Of a DNA stretch of 64,000 nucleotides, positions 17,190 through 25,590 are shown in pieces. The stretch covers positions 422,005 to 486,004 of the forward strand of contig NZ_BAABFP010000004.1 of the NCBI RefSeq assembly GCF_039541115.1, in the 5' to 3' direction. The first letter of the stretch is position 1, and each line of letters begins with the position of its first letter. The position numbers were made by a program, and so were the translations under genes. The notes below the pieces were generated by a model that was not told the origin of the DNA, did no database searches, and was given only the letters and a program-made list of their open reading frames with translations. The stretch comes from Angustibacter luteus. GTDB taxonomy: Bacteria > Actinomycetota > Actinomycetes > Actinomycetales > Angustibacteraceae.

Positions 17190-18308
17190 GTGAAGATCAT
17201 CGACATCTCGATACTGCGTCATCAGCAACCCTTCCCCGCGGCCGTAGGCCCCGAACACGTCACCCTGGACTTGCTGACCATCGCAACGGACGAGGGCATC
17301 CAGGGGCACACCTTCGCGGGAGGCCCGGGCGAGGACATCGCCTCGGTACTTCTCGATGTCGTGCGGCCCATGCTCATCGGGCTGGATCCCCTCGACATCG
17401 GCCGTGTCTGGGCCATGACCGGAAGGCGAGGTCTACCCGCAACGGTGCGCGGCGCGGTGGACGTTGCCCTCTGGGACATTGCCGGGAAGGCCGCGGGTCT
17501 TCCCGTCCATCGCCTGATCGGCACCGTCCGGGATCACGCGCCGGCGTATATCGCCACATGGGTGCACCGAGACATACCCACATACGTGGACGAGGCGCTG
17601 GCCTACCGTGAGATGGGCTTCACCGCTCACAAACTGCATCCGCTCACTCAGCTCCGGCATTTCGATGGCAAGCAGGTGCCCGTCACGGACGACATCGACC
17701 TATGTGCACAGGTCCGAGCGGCCGTCGGGGACCGACATGTCCTGGCCCTGGACGCAGCGTGGGCCTACGACTACCCGGAGGCCGTCCAGGTCGGCCTGGC
17801 AATCGAAGAGCTCGGATATGCCTGGTACGAGGATCCGCTCGCAGCGGACGATCTGTACGGCTACATCCGCCTCAAGCAACAACTGTCGATCCCACTAATG
17901 GCGACCGAGGTGACTCAAGGAGGATTGACGGCGCTCGCGCCATGGGTCGTGGAGCGTGCTACCGACTTCCTGCGGGGGGACGTCGTACTCAAGGGTGGGA
18001 TCACTGGCATGGTGAAGATCGCGCACCTCGCGGAGGCGTTCCATCTTCCATGCGAGATCCACGACGCCTACAACAGCCTCAACAACCTCGCCGGGCTCAA
18101 CGTCATGATGGCGATCGCAAACTGCCAATGGTTCGAGATTCTCGCGCCCCATGCCCCGGGCTCATATGACATCGATGCACTGAGCTATGGGCTTGTTGAG
18201 CCCATCACGATCGACCCGACTGGCAACGTCCATGCACCAACTCGCCCCGGTCTGGGAATCGACATCGATTGGGAGCTGCTGCGGGCCAGTGGGGAGTTAC
18301 TCGGCTAA
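17190..18308 (+). CDS. Mandelate racemase / muconate lactonizing enzyme family protein
   Basis: A 372-residue enolase-superfamily enzyme. Predicted Mg ligands are Asp188 (LALDAAW), Glu214 (YEDPL) and Glu240 (ATEV); the lysine of the KxK-type base is Lys148 in AHKLH, with a histidine in place of the second lysine; His291 in EIHDAY is a candidate second base. The family abstracts a proton alpha to a carboxylate (dehydration, racemisation or cycloisomerisation of acid sugars, mandelate or muconate). The GTG start at 17190 has AGGGG upstream; codons further upstream in frame lack a ribosome site. It is divergent from hpd. The substrate is unknown; an acid-sugar dehydratase is as likely as an aromatic-acid role. 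Confidence 0.88.
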   Translation: MKIIDISILRHQQPFPAAVGPEHVTLDLLTIATDEGIQGHTFAGGPGEDIASVLLDVVRPMLIGLDPLDIGRVWAMTGRRGLPATVRGAVDVALWDIAGKAAGLPVHRLIGTVRDHAPAYIATWVHRDIPTYVDEALAYREMGFTAHKLHPLTQLRHFDGKQVPVTDDIDLCAQVRAAVGDRHVLALDAAWAYDYPEAVQVGLAIEELGYAWYEDPLAADDLYGYIRLKQQLSIPLMATEVTQGGLTALAPWVVERATDFLRGDVVLKGGITGMVKIAHLAEAFHLPCEIHDAYNSLNNLAGLNVMMAIANCQWFEILAPHAPGSYDIDALSYGLVEPITIDPTGNVHAPTRPGLGIDIDWELLRASGELLG

Positions 18309-18309
18309 G

Positions 18310-18326
18310 CAGCCCCAGGAGGGCTG
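18310..18326. terminator. Stem-loop after enolase-superfamily gene
   Basis: CAGCCC-CAGGA-GGGCTG: six-base-pair GC stem with a five-base loop, two bases after the TAA stop and between two convergent genes. No U-run follows in either direction, as is common for actinobacterial hairpins, so termination is inferred. Confidence 0.45.
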
Positions 18327-18351
18327 GCCATGCCCCGTGCATCGCGCCGAG

Positions 18352-19170
18352 TCAGCGGTTGAGGAACTCCTCAACGAGAGCGACGAACTCCGCGACATTG
18401 ATGTTCTGGAGGTCGTGCATTCCCCCAGCGACGAACCTGAAGTCGGCGTGCGGCAGGTACGTCGCGAACGCTTCGCGCTGACTCGGCCTCAGGATCTCGT
18501 CCTGATCTCCCAGGAGCGCCAATACCGGGAGGCGCAGATCAGTGAGCGATTTCAAGGCGTCCTCCGGCAGAAACTCCGGCGCCACCCAGGCGATCATCTT
18601 GAACCTGTTGGCCATTTGGTTGGCAATGAACTCGTCCGTCGCCCACGGCTTCTTAGGGTTGACCGGAGGCTGGGGGTACTGAGGAGCGCCTTCGGACTGA
18701 AACGGCGCCTGCACGGGCGCGTCGGGCTCGGGGCGCGGCGGCGGCGGCACAATGACGTCTTGCTCTCGCGCTGGCGCCATCCCGCCCTCGAGGATGATGC
18801 CCTTCACCCGCTCTGGGTGTGCCGCGGCGGCATACACGGCGTTCACTCCACCCATGGATGACCCAAGGATGTAGTACCGGTCCTGGACCAGTTGGTTGGC
18901 AGCCTCAGCGAGAAGTTGCGCGGTCTCAGCCATCGGCATCGGACGGTTCAGGTCGTCCTTGCCGCCCCAGCCAGGTGGGTTGATCTCGATCACCCTGTAC
19001 CTCTCGGCAAGAATGTCTTTCGAGGGAGACATCTCGAGGCCAGCCGAGCCAGGAAACGACACCAGAGTCTCAGTGGGCGCATCAGGTCGCGCCTCCGCGT
19101 AGTCCAGGACGAACTCGCCGGCCTTGACGGTGCCATAGGTGAATGGCGCTCCGGGTTGCTGCACGACCAT
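18352..19170 (-). CDS. Alpha/beta hydrolase with proline-rich lid insertion
   Basis: A 272-residue alpha/beta hydrolase. Nucleophile elbow GSSMGG with Ser105; acid in LLGDQDEIL; histidine in GGMHDLQN. An unusual proline-rich insertion (about residues 141-176, starting VPPPPRPEPD) occupies the cap position between strand 6 and the cap helices. The oxyanion region is SFPGSAG rather than HG. AAGGGG precedes the start. It is convergent with the enolase-superfamily gene. The family includes ester, C-C and haloalkane hydrolases; no specific substrate is indicated. Confidence 0.87.
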   Translation of the reverse strand: MVVQQPGAPFTYGTVKAGEFVLDYAEARPDAPTETLVSFPGSAGLEMSPSKDILAERYRVIEINPPGWGGKDDLNRPMPMAETAQLLAEAANQLVQDRYYILGSSMGGVNAVYAAAAHPERVKGIILEGGMAPAREQDVIVPPPPRPEPDAPVQAPFQSEGAPQYPQPPVNPKKPWATDEFIANQMANRFKMIAWVAPEFLPEDALKSLTDLRLPVLALLGDQDEILRPSQREAFATYLPHADFRFVAGGMHDLQNINVAEFVALVEEFLNR

Positions 19171-19437
19171 GGGTCGCCCCTTCTGTTCGCTGCCCGGTCA
19201 CCGGTCACAGCTGACGATTCATGAGTGTGCCCACCATCCGGCAGGCACAACCGAGGCATGACGTCCGCTCGATACACACCACCTGACCAGCAATGGCGGG
19301 CGACAATTCAGCGGCCTGTAAAACATCTCACAGGGGGTGTGGCATGTCTAGTGACGAGAGAGAGGTTTCAGAAGGCGCGGGGAGGCCTGCGCGTCGCTGC
19401 GGGTGGGCGGCTCCCACCGCTGTGTCTTCGTGCGATG

Positions 19438-19452
19438 AGGCCCGAAGGGCCT
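19438..19452 (-). terminator. Stem-loop at the thioesterase stop codon
   Basis: AGGCCC-GAA-GGGCCT forms a perfect six-base-pair stem with a three-base loop, overlapping the last base of the leftward thioesterase stop. No U-run follows. Probably a transcription end for the thioesterase gene. Confidence 0.45.
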
Positions 19453-19928
19453 TAGCCCTGGGGTCGTCGACGAAGGGCAACCGGCTCATCTCGGTACCTC
19501 TCCATCACGGCGCGGAGGGCGTCGGTGATGGCCCAGGCGCAGTCCAGGGACTGATCCCAAAGGACGAGCGATGTCTCAGCCACGAGGGCGGGCTCGTGCC
19601 CCGGCGCAACTCGCATCTCCGAACTGACGCTGAACGAGGTTCGCCCGACGTGACTGACCCACAAACGCACGAGGAACGGTTGGTACGCGGCGTAGCGCAT
19701 CTCGGCGTGATAGTCGACGCGTTGGGCGCCCACGAGTTCGGACACGGTGATCGGGAGTCCGCCCAGTAGCCCAGGATGGGAGTCGCCTGTTCCCGGGAGC
19801 ATGGCGTAGCGGAAGAACAACACGCGCGCCTCGTCCACCACCCGGATAGCTTCGACGTTGTCAACGTGGCCGCCAAGGTTGACGTCCCGCAACCGCGCCT
19901 GAATCTCGCAATCAAAGACCGCGGCCAT
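19452..19928 (-). CDS. Hotdog-fold acyl-CoA thioesterase
   Basis: A 158-residue hotdog protein. The N-terminal block RLRDVNLGGHVDNVEAIRVVDEAR matches the DxxxxGHxxN-type signature of 4-hydroxybenzoyl-CoA/acyl-ACP thioesterases, followed by strands VGAQRVDYHAEMRY and LWVSHVGRTSFSVSSEM. It should hydrolyse a CoA or carrier-bound thioester. The ATG at 19928 is chosen because GGAG lies six bases upstream; another ATG four codons earlier has no such site. It stands alone between two intergenic gaps, the left one ending in a stem-loop. Confidence 0.85.
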   Translation of the reverse strand: MAAVFDCEIQARLRDVNLGGHVDNVEAIRVVDEARVLFFRYAMLPGTGDSHPGLLGGLPITVSELVGAQRVDYHAEMRYAAYQPFLVRLWVSHVGRTSFSVSSEMRVAPGHEPALVAETSLVLWDQSLDCAWAITDALRAVMERYRDEPVALRRRPQG

Positions 19929-20200
19929 GGCGATCTCCATCGCGGGTGACGGCCTCGCTGCCGCGGCAAGAATCGTGACAGCTCAAGGAAGACGGCATCC
20001 AAGTTCCTTAGGTCAGGCGGTCACCCGTTGCCGTCCGAAGCCGGCCGTGCGATCTCGCTGTTGACACTCCCGGCCCGGATCGTGGGCACCAGGGGCAGCC
20101 GGCGGTCCCCATCGTTGACCAGCTGATATCGGCTGGGTAGTTTGTGAAACATTACGGATCTCCTCTGGGAGGTTCAAGCCCAACCGACGGGGAACGCCGC

Positions 20201-21235
20201 ATGCCGCTCTCTTCCCATCGGGCCGCCAGTCGGCGGCCGGTCCCTGAGCACGCGCGCAGCGCCATGGCCCGGTCAGCCGTGATTGATCGCCCCGGCGTCG
20301 CCCCTCGCATCAACGACGCCACAGCCCCGCTGCGCCACCGAGGAACGACCCTGGTGCGCGTGCTTGCGGCCGCGTTGAACCCGTTGGACATCAGTATTGC
20401 CGCTGGGCTCGTGCCAACGGCGCGGCATGAGAAGCCATACGTGCCGGGCATCGAGGCTGTGGGGGAGGTGGTCGAATCAGACGTCTTCGAACCTGGTCAG
20501 ATCGTTTACGGAGAGTGCCATCCGAGCCCCACTCGCCCGGGATGTTTCGCCACTCACGTCGTCCTCGAGGACCAAGCGCTACTCAGGTTGCCCGAGAAGC
20601 TCGACCCTGTCGCGGCTGTGGCCGTGGGGAACTCCGGCGTGGCCGCCTTCCTCCCACTCATCGGGGTCGCGGCTCTGCAACCCAACGAAGCGGTGCTCAT
20701 ACTCGGTGCCACCGGAACCGTGGGCAGACTTGCCGTGCAGGTTGCTCGAGAGCACGACGCCGGCTACATCGTGGCGGTGGGCCGTAATGAAGAAGCCTTG
20801 GCGCGCGTTCGCGAACTCGGTGCGGATGCTGCGATTCCACTCAGGTCCGGAGAGGCCCAAGGCGAACTTGTGCGGCGACTGCAACGCGCCGGTCCTGCGG
20901 CGGACGTCATTCTTGATGGCCTCGGCGGCGACCCGCTGAACGCAGCGATGCATGCCTGCGCGCCGCTGGCCCGAATCGTCAACATCGGCAACTCCGCCGG
21001 CGAGCAGGTGAACTTTGCAGCGACCCTGCTGCGCAGCCGGCAGTTGACTATCAAGGGTTTCGCCAGCTTCCTCACACCGCTAGCAGTCAAGCGTCCAGCG
21101 CTTGAGTGGATGTGGAGCGGCCTTCTGGACGGAAACATCCACGTCGACACGCGAGCGCGACCACTCGAAGAGCTGCCCGTTGCGTGGACCGAGAGACCTT
21201 CAGTAGCGCAGCCAAAGACGGTCATCGTGCCCTAG
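20201..21235 (+). CDS. Zinc-independent MDR (quinone-oxidoreductase-like) reductase
   Basis: A 344-residue medium-chain dehydrogenase/reductase. The NAD(P) motif is LILGATGTVGRLAVQVA; the N-terminal GroES-like domain shows LNPLDISIAAGLVP and VPGIEAVGEVV, and there is no structural or catalytic zinc-ligand cluster, as in quinone oxidoreductases. ATG 20201 has GGGGAA six bases upstream; by family alignment the protein proper starts at ATG 20264 (MARSAVIDRPG), so the first 21 residues may be an extension or a mis-set start. It probably reduces an alkene or quinone next to a carbonyl. It precedes the dienelactone hydrolase gene by 150 bases that contain an operator-like site. Confidence 0.85.
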   Translation: MPLSSHRAASRRPVPEHARSAMARSAVIDRPGVAPRINDATAPLRHRGTTLVRVLAAALNPLDISIAAGLVPTARHEKPYVPGIEAVGEVVESDVFEPGQIVYGECHPSPTRPGCFATHVVLEDQALLRLPEKLDPVAAVAVGNSGVAAFLPLIGVAALQPNEAVLILGATGTVGRLAVQVAREHDAGYIVAVGRNEEALARVRELGADAAIPLRSGEAQGELVRRLQRAGPAADVILDGLGGDPLNAAMHACAPLARIVNIGNSAGEQVNFAATLLRSRQLTIKGFASFLTPLAVKRPALEWMWSGLLDGNIHVDTRARPLEELPVAWTERPSVAQPKTVIVP

Positions 21236-21284
21236 GCCGTGAGGCAGATGTGCCCAAAGCTAGCGGCACGGGCGGGCCACATGG

Positions 21285-21299
21285 TGGACCACTGGACCG
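21285..21299. promoter_or_regulatory. GGACCAnTGGwCC operator, site 1
   Basis: TGGACCACTGGACCG lies 87-101 bases upstream of the dienelactone hydrolase start. It matches the box repeated at 24634, 29187, 30269, 30485 and 38059. Its position supports ATG 21386 as the true start of the downstream gene, since the longer frame would place it inside coding sequence. Confidence 0.5.
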
Positions 21300-21385
21300 C
21301 AGCGTGGCACGGGGTGCAGACTGTCGACCTCTCGGCTGTCGTCATGTTCAAGGGGATCCCCCCAGGAGTAGGAGCGCAGGCAGAG

Positions 21386-22123
21386 ATGAGACCGCAGTTG
21401 CAGACTGTCGACTATGTTTCTGGCAGTGGTGATCGGCTAAGGGGCTACGCCGGGTCGAGCGATCTACCCGCGGCAATGGCCGTCGTTCTCTTCCCTGACG
21501 TGATGGGGATCCGAGAACACATTCACGCCCAAGCGGCGCGCGTTCTCGCGGCCGGGTTCGACGTGTTCATCGCCGACATGTATGGGGGAGGCCGTGCGTT
21601 CACCGCGGCGGATGAGGCATTCGCGTCACGGGATGCCTTGCTGAGCGAACCGCAGCTCCTGCAGGATCGGGCCGCAGCCGCGGTCTCGACGCTTTCCTCG
21701 ATCGGTCGGGACCCGGCGATGATCGCCGCGGCGGGATACTGCTTCGGAGGACAGGTGGCGCTAGAGCTGGCTCGGTCCGGCGCGCCACTCAAGGCAGCCG
21801 TCAGCTTTCACGGCGAGCTCCTGCCGCTCGGCTCCGCTCTGAGTTCGCCGAGCATCAGCGTACTCAGCTACTCCGGAGGGGCTGACCCCTTCATCCCCCC
21901 CGAAATGGTCAGCACGTTCAGGAGTGAAGCCGAAGCGGCGGGCTGTCCGTGGCAGATCGTCGTTGACGGCGGAGTCGGGCACGCGTTCACCGATCCGGGG
22001 GCTAACGCCATGGGCATCCCCGGCGTGGCGTACGACCGTCGGGCCGACCACCTGTCCTTCGCCCTAATGCGCGAGCTGCTCGCCGACCTGGTCGCGCAAG
22101 AAGCGCCCGGGCGAGCCGACTGA
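21386..22123 (+). CDS. Dienelactone hydrolase family protein
   Basis: A 245-residue alpha/beta hydrolase of the dienelactone hydrolase group, with Cys119 as nucleophile in GYCFGG, Asp in GGADPFIP and His in GVGHAF. Classical members open dienelactones made from halo- or hydroxy-aromatics to maleylacetate. Length is typical when started at ATG 21386. It is followed 19 bases later by the M24 protein gene, so the two are probably co-transcribed under the upstream operator-like box. Confidence 0.9.
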   Translation: MRPQLQTVDYVSGSGDRLRGYAGSSDLPAAMAVVLFPDVMGIREHIHAQAARVLAAGFDVFIADMYGGGRAFTAADEAFASRDALLSEPQLLQDRAAAAVSTLSSIGRDPAMIAAAGYCFGGQVALELARSGAPLKAAVSFHGELLPLGSALSSPSISVLSYSGGADPFIPPEMVSTFRSEAEAAGCPWQIVVDGGVGHAFTDPGANAMGIPGVAYDRRADHLSFALMRELLADLVAQEAPGRAD

Positions 22124-22142
22124 GCTGTGCTGAGGAGCAATA

Positions 22143-23396
22143 GTGAACCCTGAGAACTCTCTGCTCATCAGCCCGGACTCGCGGACGGGCCGGGTCGGGG
22201 TACCCGCCGGCTCGACACAGGACCCCGTCCTCGTACGCGCCCCACGAGACGAGATGGACCGGCGGTGGGCGCTCGTGCGCGCGCACCTCACCGCCCAGGG
22301 TCTGGATGCAGTCATCTGTCTGGGTTCTGACGACAGTCTGTCCGGGAGCATCCGGTGGCTGTGCGACTTCGGTGCGCCTGCCTACATGAAGGTGGCGTTG
22401 TTCTTCGGTGAAACCCCAATGACGGTCATCGAGCACGGCGCTATCTCAGGGATTCGCGAAGTGTCTCCTGCCGACGCCAACACGCCGGGCGTGGGTCGCG
22501 TCAGGGCTGTGTCCGCGTTCAAATCGGTCAGACAAACGCTGGAGTACGAAGCGCGCGCCGTGGTCGAGGAGTTCAGCGCGCGGGGCATTGAGAACGTGGG
22601 GCTGGTGAGGCCCGGGAGCATGCCGTCCGCGTTCATCGATCGACTCAAGCAAGACCTACCGCAGGTGTCGTGGTCGGACGAGACCGCCGCCTTCGACAGC
22701 ATGATGGCGATCAAGAGCCCGGTCGAGCTCGACAGTCTGCGCGAAGCATGTCGCGTGCAAGACCAAGCCTTCGAGCGCTTGCTGGGGCAGGTTCGTCCCG
22801 GCGTTCGTGAGGTCGAACTCATGGCCTCGGTCGAGCGTGAGCTTCGGTTGCGGGGAGCACTGGACGGAACGTTGGGATGCGGGTCCGCTCCTGCAGGGCA
22901 GCCGACCGGAATGCGCTCATGGCGCGCACAGAACCGGGAGTTGCAGAAGGGGGACACATTCACCGTATTGATCGAGCTCTCCAACGCCGGCGGCTACTAC
23001 GCCGAGCTGGCCCGTCAGGTGGTGCTCGGACGGGCCAGTCACGAACAACGGCGCGCCTTCGAGGTCGTCCGCGAGGCGCAAGCGGAGACGGCGGCTAGCC
23101 TCTACGCCGGTGCGAGCTGCAGCGCGCTGGCGGGGGCGCACGACGCGTTCATGGAAGCGCGTGGTTACGAACGGGAAACGCGCCTATTGGGGCACGGACA
23201 GGGCTATGACATGGTCGAGGCTCCGCTGCTGCGAGCCGACGAAACGATGGCCCTGAGGGCGGACATGTTCGTGTCCGTGCACCCCTCCGTCGTCACCCCA
23301 TCCATGTTTGTGTTCTTGTGCGACAACTACGTTGTGCAGCCCGCCGGGCCAGCCGTTCGCCTTCACGACACGCCTCAGGAACTCTTCGAGGTGTGA
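22143..23396 (+). CDS. M24 (creatinase/prolidase-like) protein with altered metal ligands
   Basis: A 417-residue pita-bread-fold protein: N-terminal creatinase-like domain (about 30-175) and C-terminal M24 domain (about 185-410). Where metal-dependent members have two aspartates, this protein has glutamates (VLIELSNAGGYYAELAR); the histidine is kept in GHGQGYD, but the later glutamate positions read as His (SVHPSV) and Asp (LCDNYVV). It may therefore be a metal-free C-N hydrolase like creatinase, or bind a different metal. GGAG precedes the GTG start. It is co-transcribed with the dienelactone hydrolase, suggesting hydrolysis of an amide or amidine intermediate; the substrate is not known. 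Confidence 0.85.
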   Translation: MNPENSLLISPDSRTGRVGVPAGSTQDPVLVRAPRDEMDRRWALVRAHLTAQGLDAVICLGSDDSLSGSIRWLCDFGAPAYMKVALFFGETPMTVIEHGAISGIREVSPADANTPGVGRVRAVSAFKSVRQTLEYEARAVVEEFSARGIENVGLVRPGSMPSAFIDRLKQDLPQVSWSDETAAFDSMMAIKSPVELDSLREACRVQDQAFERLLGQVRPGVREVELMASVERELRLRGALDGTLGCGSAPAGQPTGMRSWRAQNRELQKGDTFTVLIELSNAGGYYAELARQVVLGRASHEQRRAFEVVREAQAETAASLYAGASCSALAGAHDAFMEARGYERETRLLGHGQGYDMVEAPLLRADETMALRADMFVSVHPSVVTPSMFVFLCDNYVVQPAGPAVRLHDTPQELFEV

Positions 23397-23534
23397 CGTT
23401 GCATGGCGAGGCTGCCTCTCGATCCTCCGGCCGCACCTCGGAAACTTGGCTCGACCTTCGCTGCCGTCGCTCTGACCCGCTGAGTTCGGATCCAGTCCGA
23501 CCTCAACGCTGAGAATGTGGAGGGGCTCGACCGA

Positions 23535-24509
23535 TCAGCTGGTGGCGTCAGCCACCAGCCTCGCCGCCTCCTCTGGCTCAATTCCACCAACTCCCAGGCC
23601 CGCGACAACCTGTCCGTCACGGGTCAGGGGAACTCCGCCCCCGACGTACAACTCCCGATGGGGGTGCAGAGTCGCCAAAGCGAATGCCTGCCCCCCATAC
23701 AGATCCGCAAGGCGATGGCTGGGCATGCCATGCCTAGCTGCGGCCCGGGAGACTGCCCCGGCAACGTGCGTTGCAGCAGCGACGGCTCCGTCCATGTGGT
23801 CCTGCTGGATCGGATCACCCCCCCGGTCCACCACGACTGTCGCCACCTCGAGGCCACGCGACGCCGCCAAGGTGAGGACGTGATCGCAAACTTCTTTGGC
23901 CCAGAGCAACTCGGGCTGATGCGAGGCAGTCGGTGCCGGCTTCATGCCGAGGCTGTCCTCCGCGGGCACCACGAGATCCCCGAAACGGTCCTTCCAGAGG
24001 ATGGTGTCGTCCCCATGTTGGCCGACATAGGGACCGCCGAGCGCGTAGGAGATGATGAGATCCTCAGGATTTGCCGGACTCCCCTCAGCGCTGACCAACT
24101 CGGGCGCAACGCCCGCGGGCAGGAACGGACTGACCGTGGCGCCCGAGGCCGCGATGCCGCCGAGGATCTCGCCAGACTCCGTGAGGATTTGCATCCCGCC
24201 GCCGCCGGGAAAGACGGACTCTGGAGAGACCTGCATAAAGCCCCAAGCCATGATGGCTGGAGCTGCCGCGATCCTGTCCTTGTGGACACCGCTTGCGAGT
24301 TGTTGTGTCCCCGAGATCCAGGCCTTGGAAACCGCACGCCCCATCCCGCCCGGCCCACCGAAGTCGAGCCGTGAGGCGCTTATGAGGGTCCCACTCGCTC
24401 CGACAACCGCGATGCTCCCGCGAACCCCAAGCTGCTCCGCCTTGTCGACGGCTCGAGAGACCATGGCGCGGGCATCGTCCAAGCGGACATCGCGTGGGTG
24501 AGGAGTCAT
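23535..24509 (-). CDS. Double GlcG/HbpS-like (DUF336) protein
   Basis: A 324-residue protein with two tandem GlcG/HbpS-type domains: residues about 8-160 (ARAMVSRAVDKAEQLG to VFPGGGGMQILTESGEILGG) and about 195-320 (HVLTLAASRGLEVATVVVDR to LYVGGGVPLTRDGQVVAGLG). Single-domain members bind heme or cobalamin or are encoded beside catabolic oxidoreductases such as glycolate oxidase; a fused pair is less common. AAGGG lies eight bases before the ATG. No signal peptide. Three GGACC-type boxes lie upstream, placing it with the monooxygenase/transport regulon. Confidence 0.85.
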   Translation of the reverse strand: MTPHPRDVRLDDARAMVSRAVDKAEQLGVRGSIAVVGASGTLISASRLDFGGPGGMGRAVSKAWISGTQQLASGVHKDRIAAAPAIMAWGFMQVSPESVFPGGGGMQILTESGEILGGIAASGATVSPFLPAGVAPELVSAEGSPANPEDLIISYALGGPYVGQHGDDTILWKDRFGDLVVPAEDSLGMKPAPTASHQPELLWAKEVCDHVLTLAASRGLEVATVVVDRGGDPIQQDHMDGAVAAATHVAGAVSRAAARHGMPSHRLADLYGGQAFALATLHPHRELYVGGGVPLTRDGQVVAGLGVGGIEPEEAARLVADATS

Positions 24510-24621
24510 GTCAGAACCCTTCTCGAGGTTGGGGTGCGCTGGAACGATGTGCGCTTGGAGGCGAGCATCTCGACTACCAGGCGGGAGCCTTCGCGCCTCG
24601 ATGTCGCAGTTCTGAACGTGC

Positions 24622-24660
24622 GGACCGGTCTACGGACCACTGGTCCCCCAAGTGGACCAA
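24622..24660. promoter_or_regulatory. GGACCAnTGGwCC operator cluster, site 2
   Basis: The perfect palindrome GGACCACTGGTCC at 24634-24646 is flanked by half-like copies GGACCGGTC (24622-24630) and GTGGACCAA (24652-24660), about 110-150 bases upstream of the GlcG/HbpS gene and 95 bases beyond the end of the tetR gene. It is the most symmetrical copy of the repeated box. Confidence 0.65.
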
Positions 24661-24752
24661 TTCGCACGTACTCTAGCCCCCGACGACTCAGCAAGCCAGA
24701 GCTGCCGGTTGGCCTGCGCACCAGCGGTTCGGCTCCGTAGCTCGCCGCTCGG

Positions 24753-25394
24753 TCAGGAGTCCAGCACGAGCCGCTCCGCCGCTCGTGTCACCGCCTGCGC
24801 GCGGGCTTTGGCAAGGCCGAGCATGCGCAGCTGCGCTATCGCGAGCAGCGTGCCGACATGGCGGGGCTCAGATCCGGAGAGGACCTCGCGGGCACCCACC
24901 CCAAACATGGACCCCCAGACCTGGACGAACATCGGAACGTCGTCAGGCTCAATGTCGAACGCTCCAGCCGTGATCCCTGTCCTCAGGTCGGCACCGAGCT
25001 GAGTCGCGGTCTGCCGAAGCACATCGCTGCGCTGCTCAAAGTATTCGGCCATGACGGCCCCGATCGATGGGTTGGTGGCGACGCGACGCATGACCCAGAA
25101 CGCGCCGACGGCAATTCGCCTGGGAATCTCGAGCGCTTCCTGGAAGGCCGTCAGTTCGCTCGTCATGTCTGAGATAACCAGCGCTCCCACGGCTTCGGCG
25201 ATGTCCCGCTTGTCTGCGAAGTAGTGGTAAAAGGTGCCGTTGGAGACGCCCGCGTGCTTGGTGATGTCAACGATGGACGCGTTCGCGAGGCCTTCCTCGG
25301 CGAAGACCTCCACGGCTGCCCGGATCAGCTGATCGCGTCTGTCTACCGGCGCCAGTCGGGTTCTTGCCGCTTTTGGCGTGGCATGCGACGGCAT
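24753..25394 (-). CDS. TetR family transcriptional regulator
   Basis: A 213-residue repressor: N-terminal TetR helix-turn-helix (about residues 18-65, RDQLIRAAVEVFAEEGLANA then VSNGTFYHYFADKRDIAEAV) and a helical ligand domain. The ATG at 25394 is chosen as the family-normal start (MPSHATPKAA); the longer frame covers the divergent gene. It faces the flavoprotein monooxygenase at 25591 across 196 bases that hold a perfect inverted repeat beside a TTGACA box, the usual arrangement for a repressor controlling its neighbour and itself. Confidence 0.9.
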   Translation of the reverse strand: MPSHATPKAARTRLAPVDRRDQLIRAAVEVFAEEGLANASIVDITKHAGVSNGTFYHYFADKRDIAEAVGALVISDMTSELTAFQEALEIPRRIAVGAFWVMRRVATNPSIGAVMAEYFEQRSDVLRQTATQLGADLRTGITAGAFDIEPDDVPMFVQVWGSMFGVGAREVLSGSEPRHVGTLLAIAQLRMLGLAKARAQAVTRAAERLVLDS

Positions 25395-25483
25395 CGAACA
25401 ACCTCTCAGGCAGCAACTCCGATGGACAACCGTACTGCCGAGTCGCATAGGCGACGGGAGACGGCCGGCCACTTTCCACGCTA

Positions 25484-25508
25484 TTGACAGGGCTCTCAAT
25501 AGTGAGAG
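25484..25508 (+). promoter_or_regulatory. TTGACA box and inverted repeat, candidate TetR operator
   Basis: TTGACA at 25484-25489 is followed at 25493-25508 by CTCTCA-ATAG-TGAGAG, a perfect 6+6 inverted repeat that would lie between -35 and -10 of a rightward promoter for the monooxygenase gene at 25591. The -10 element is not obvious. A repressor bound here would block that promoter. Confidence 0.6.
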
Positions 25509-25590
25509 TACCCTCAAGTCGACGACAGCAAACTGGCGCGGCTCCGCCTCCACAGGTACCTCCGTCGCCGTGCAGGTTCGGAGTAGAGGC

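Noticed and set aside
25378-25590. Longer N-terminus for the monooxygenase at 25591
   Set aside because: It would run through the tetR start and the promoter/operator; GGAG precedes ATG 25591.
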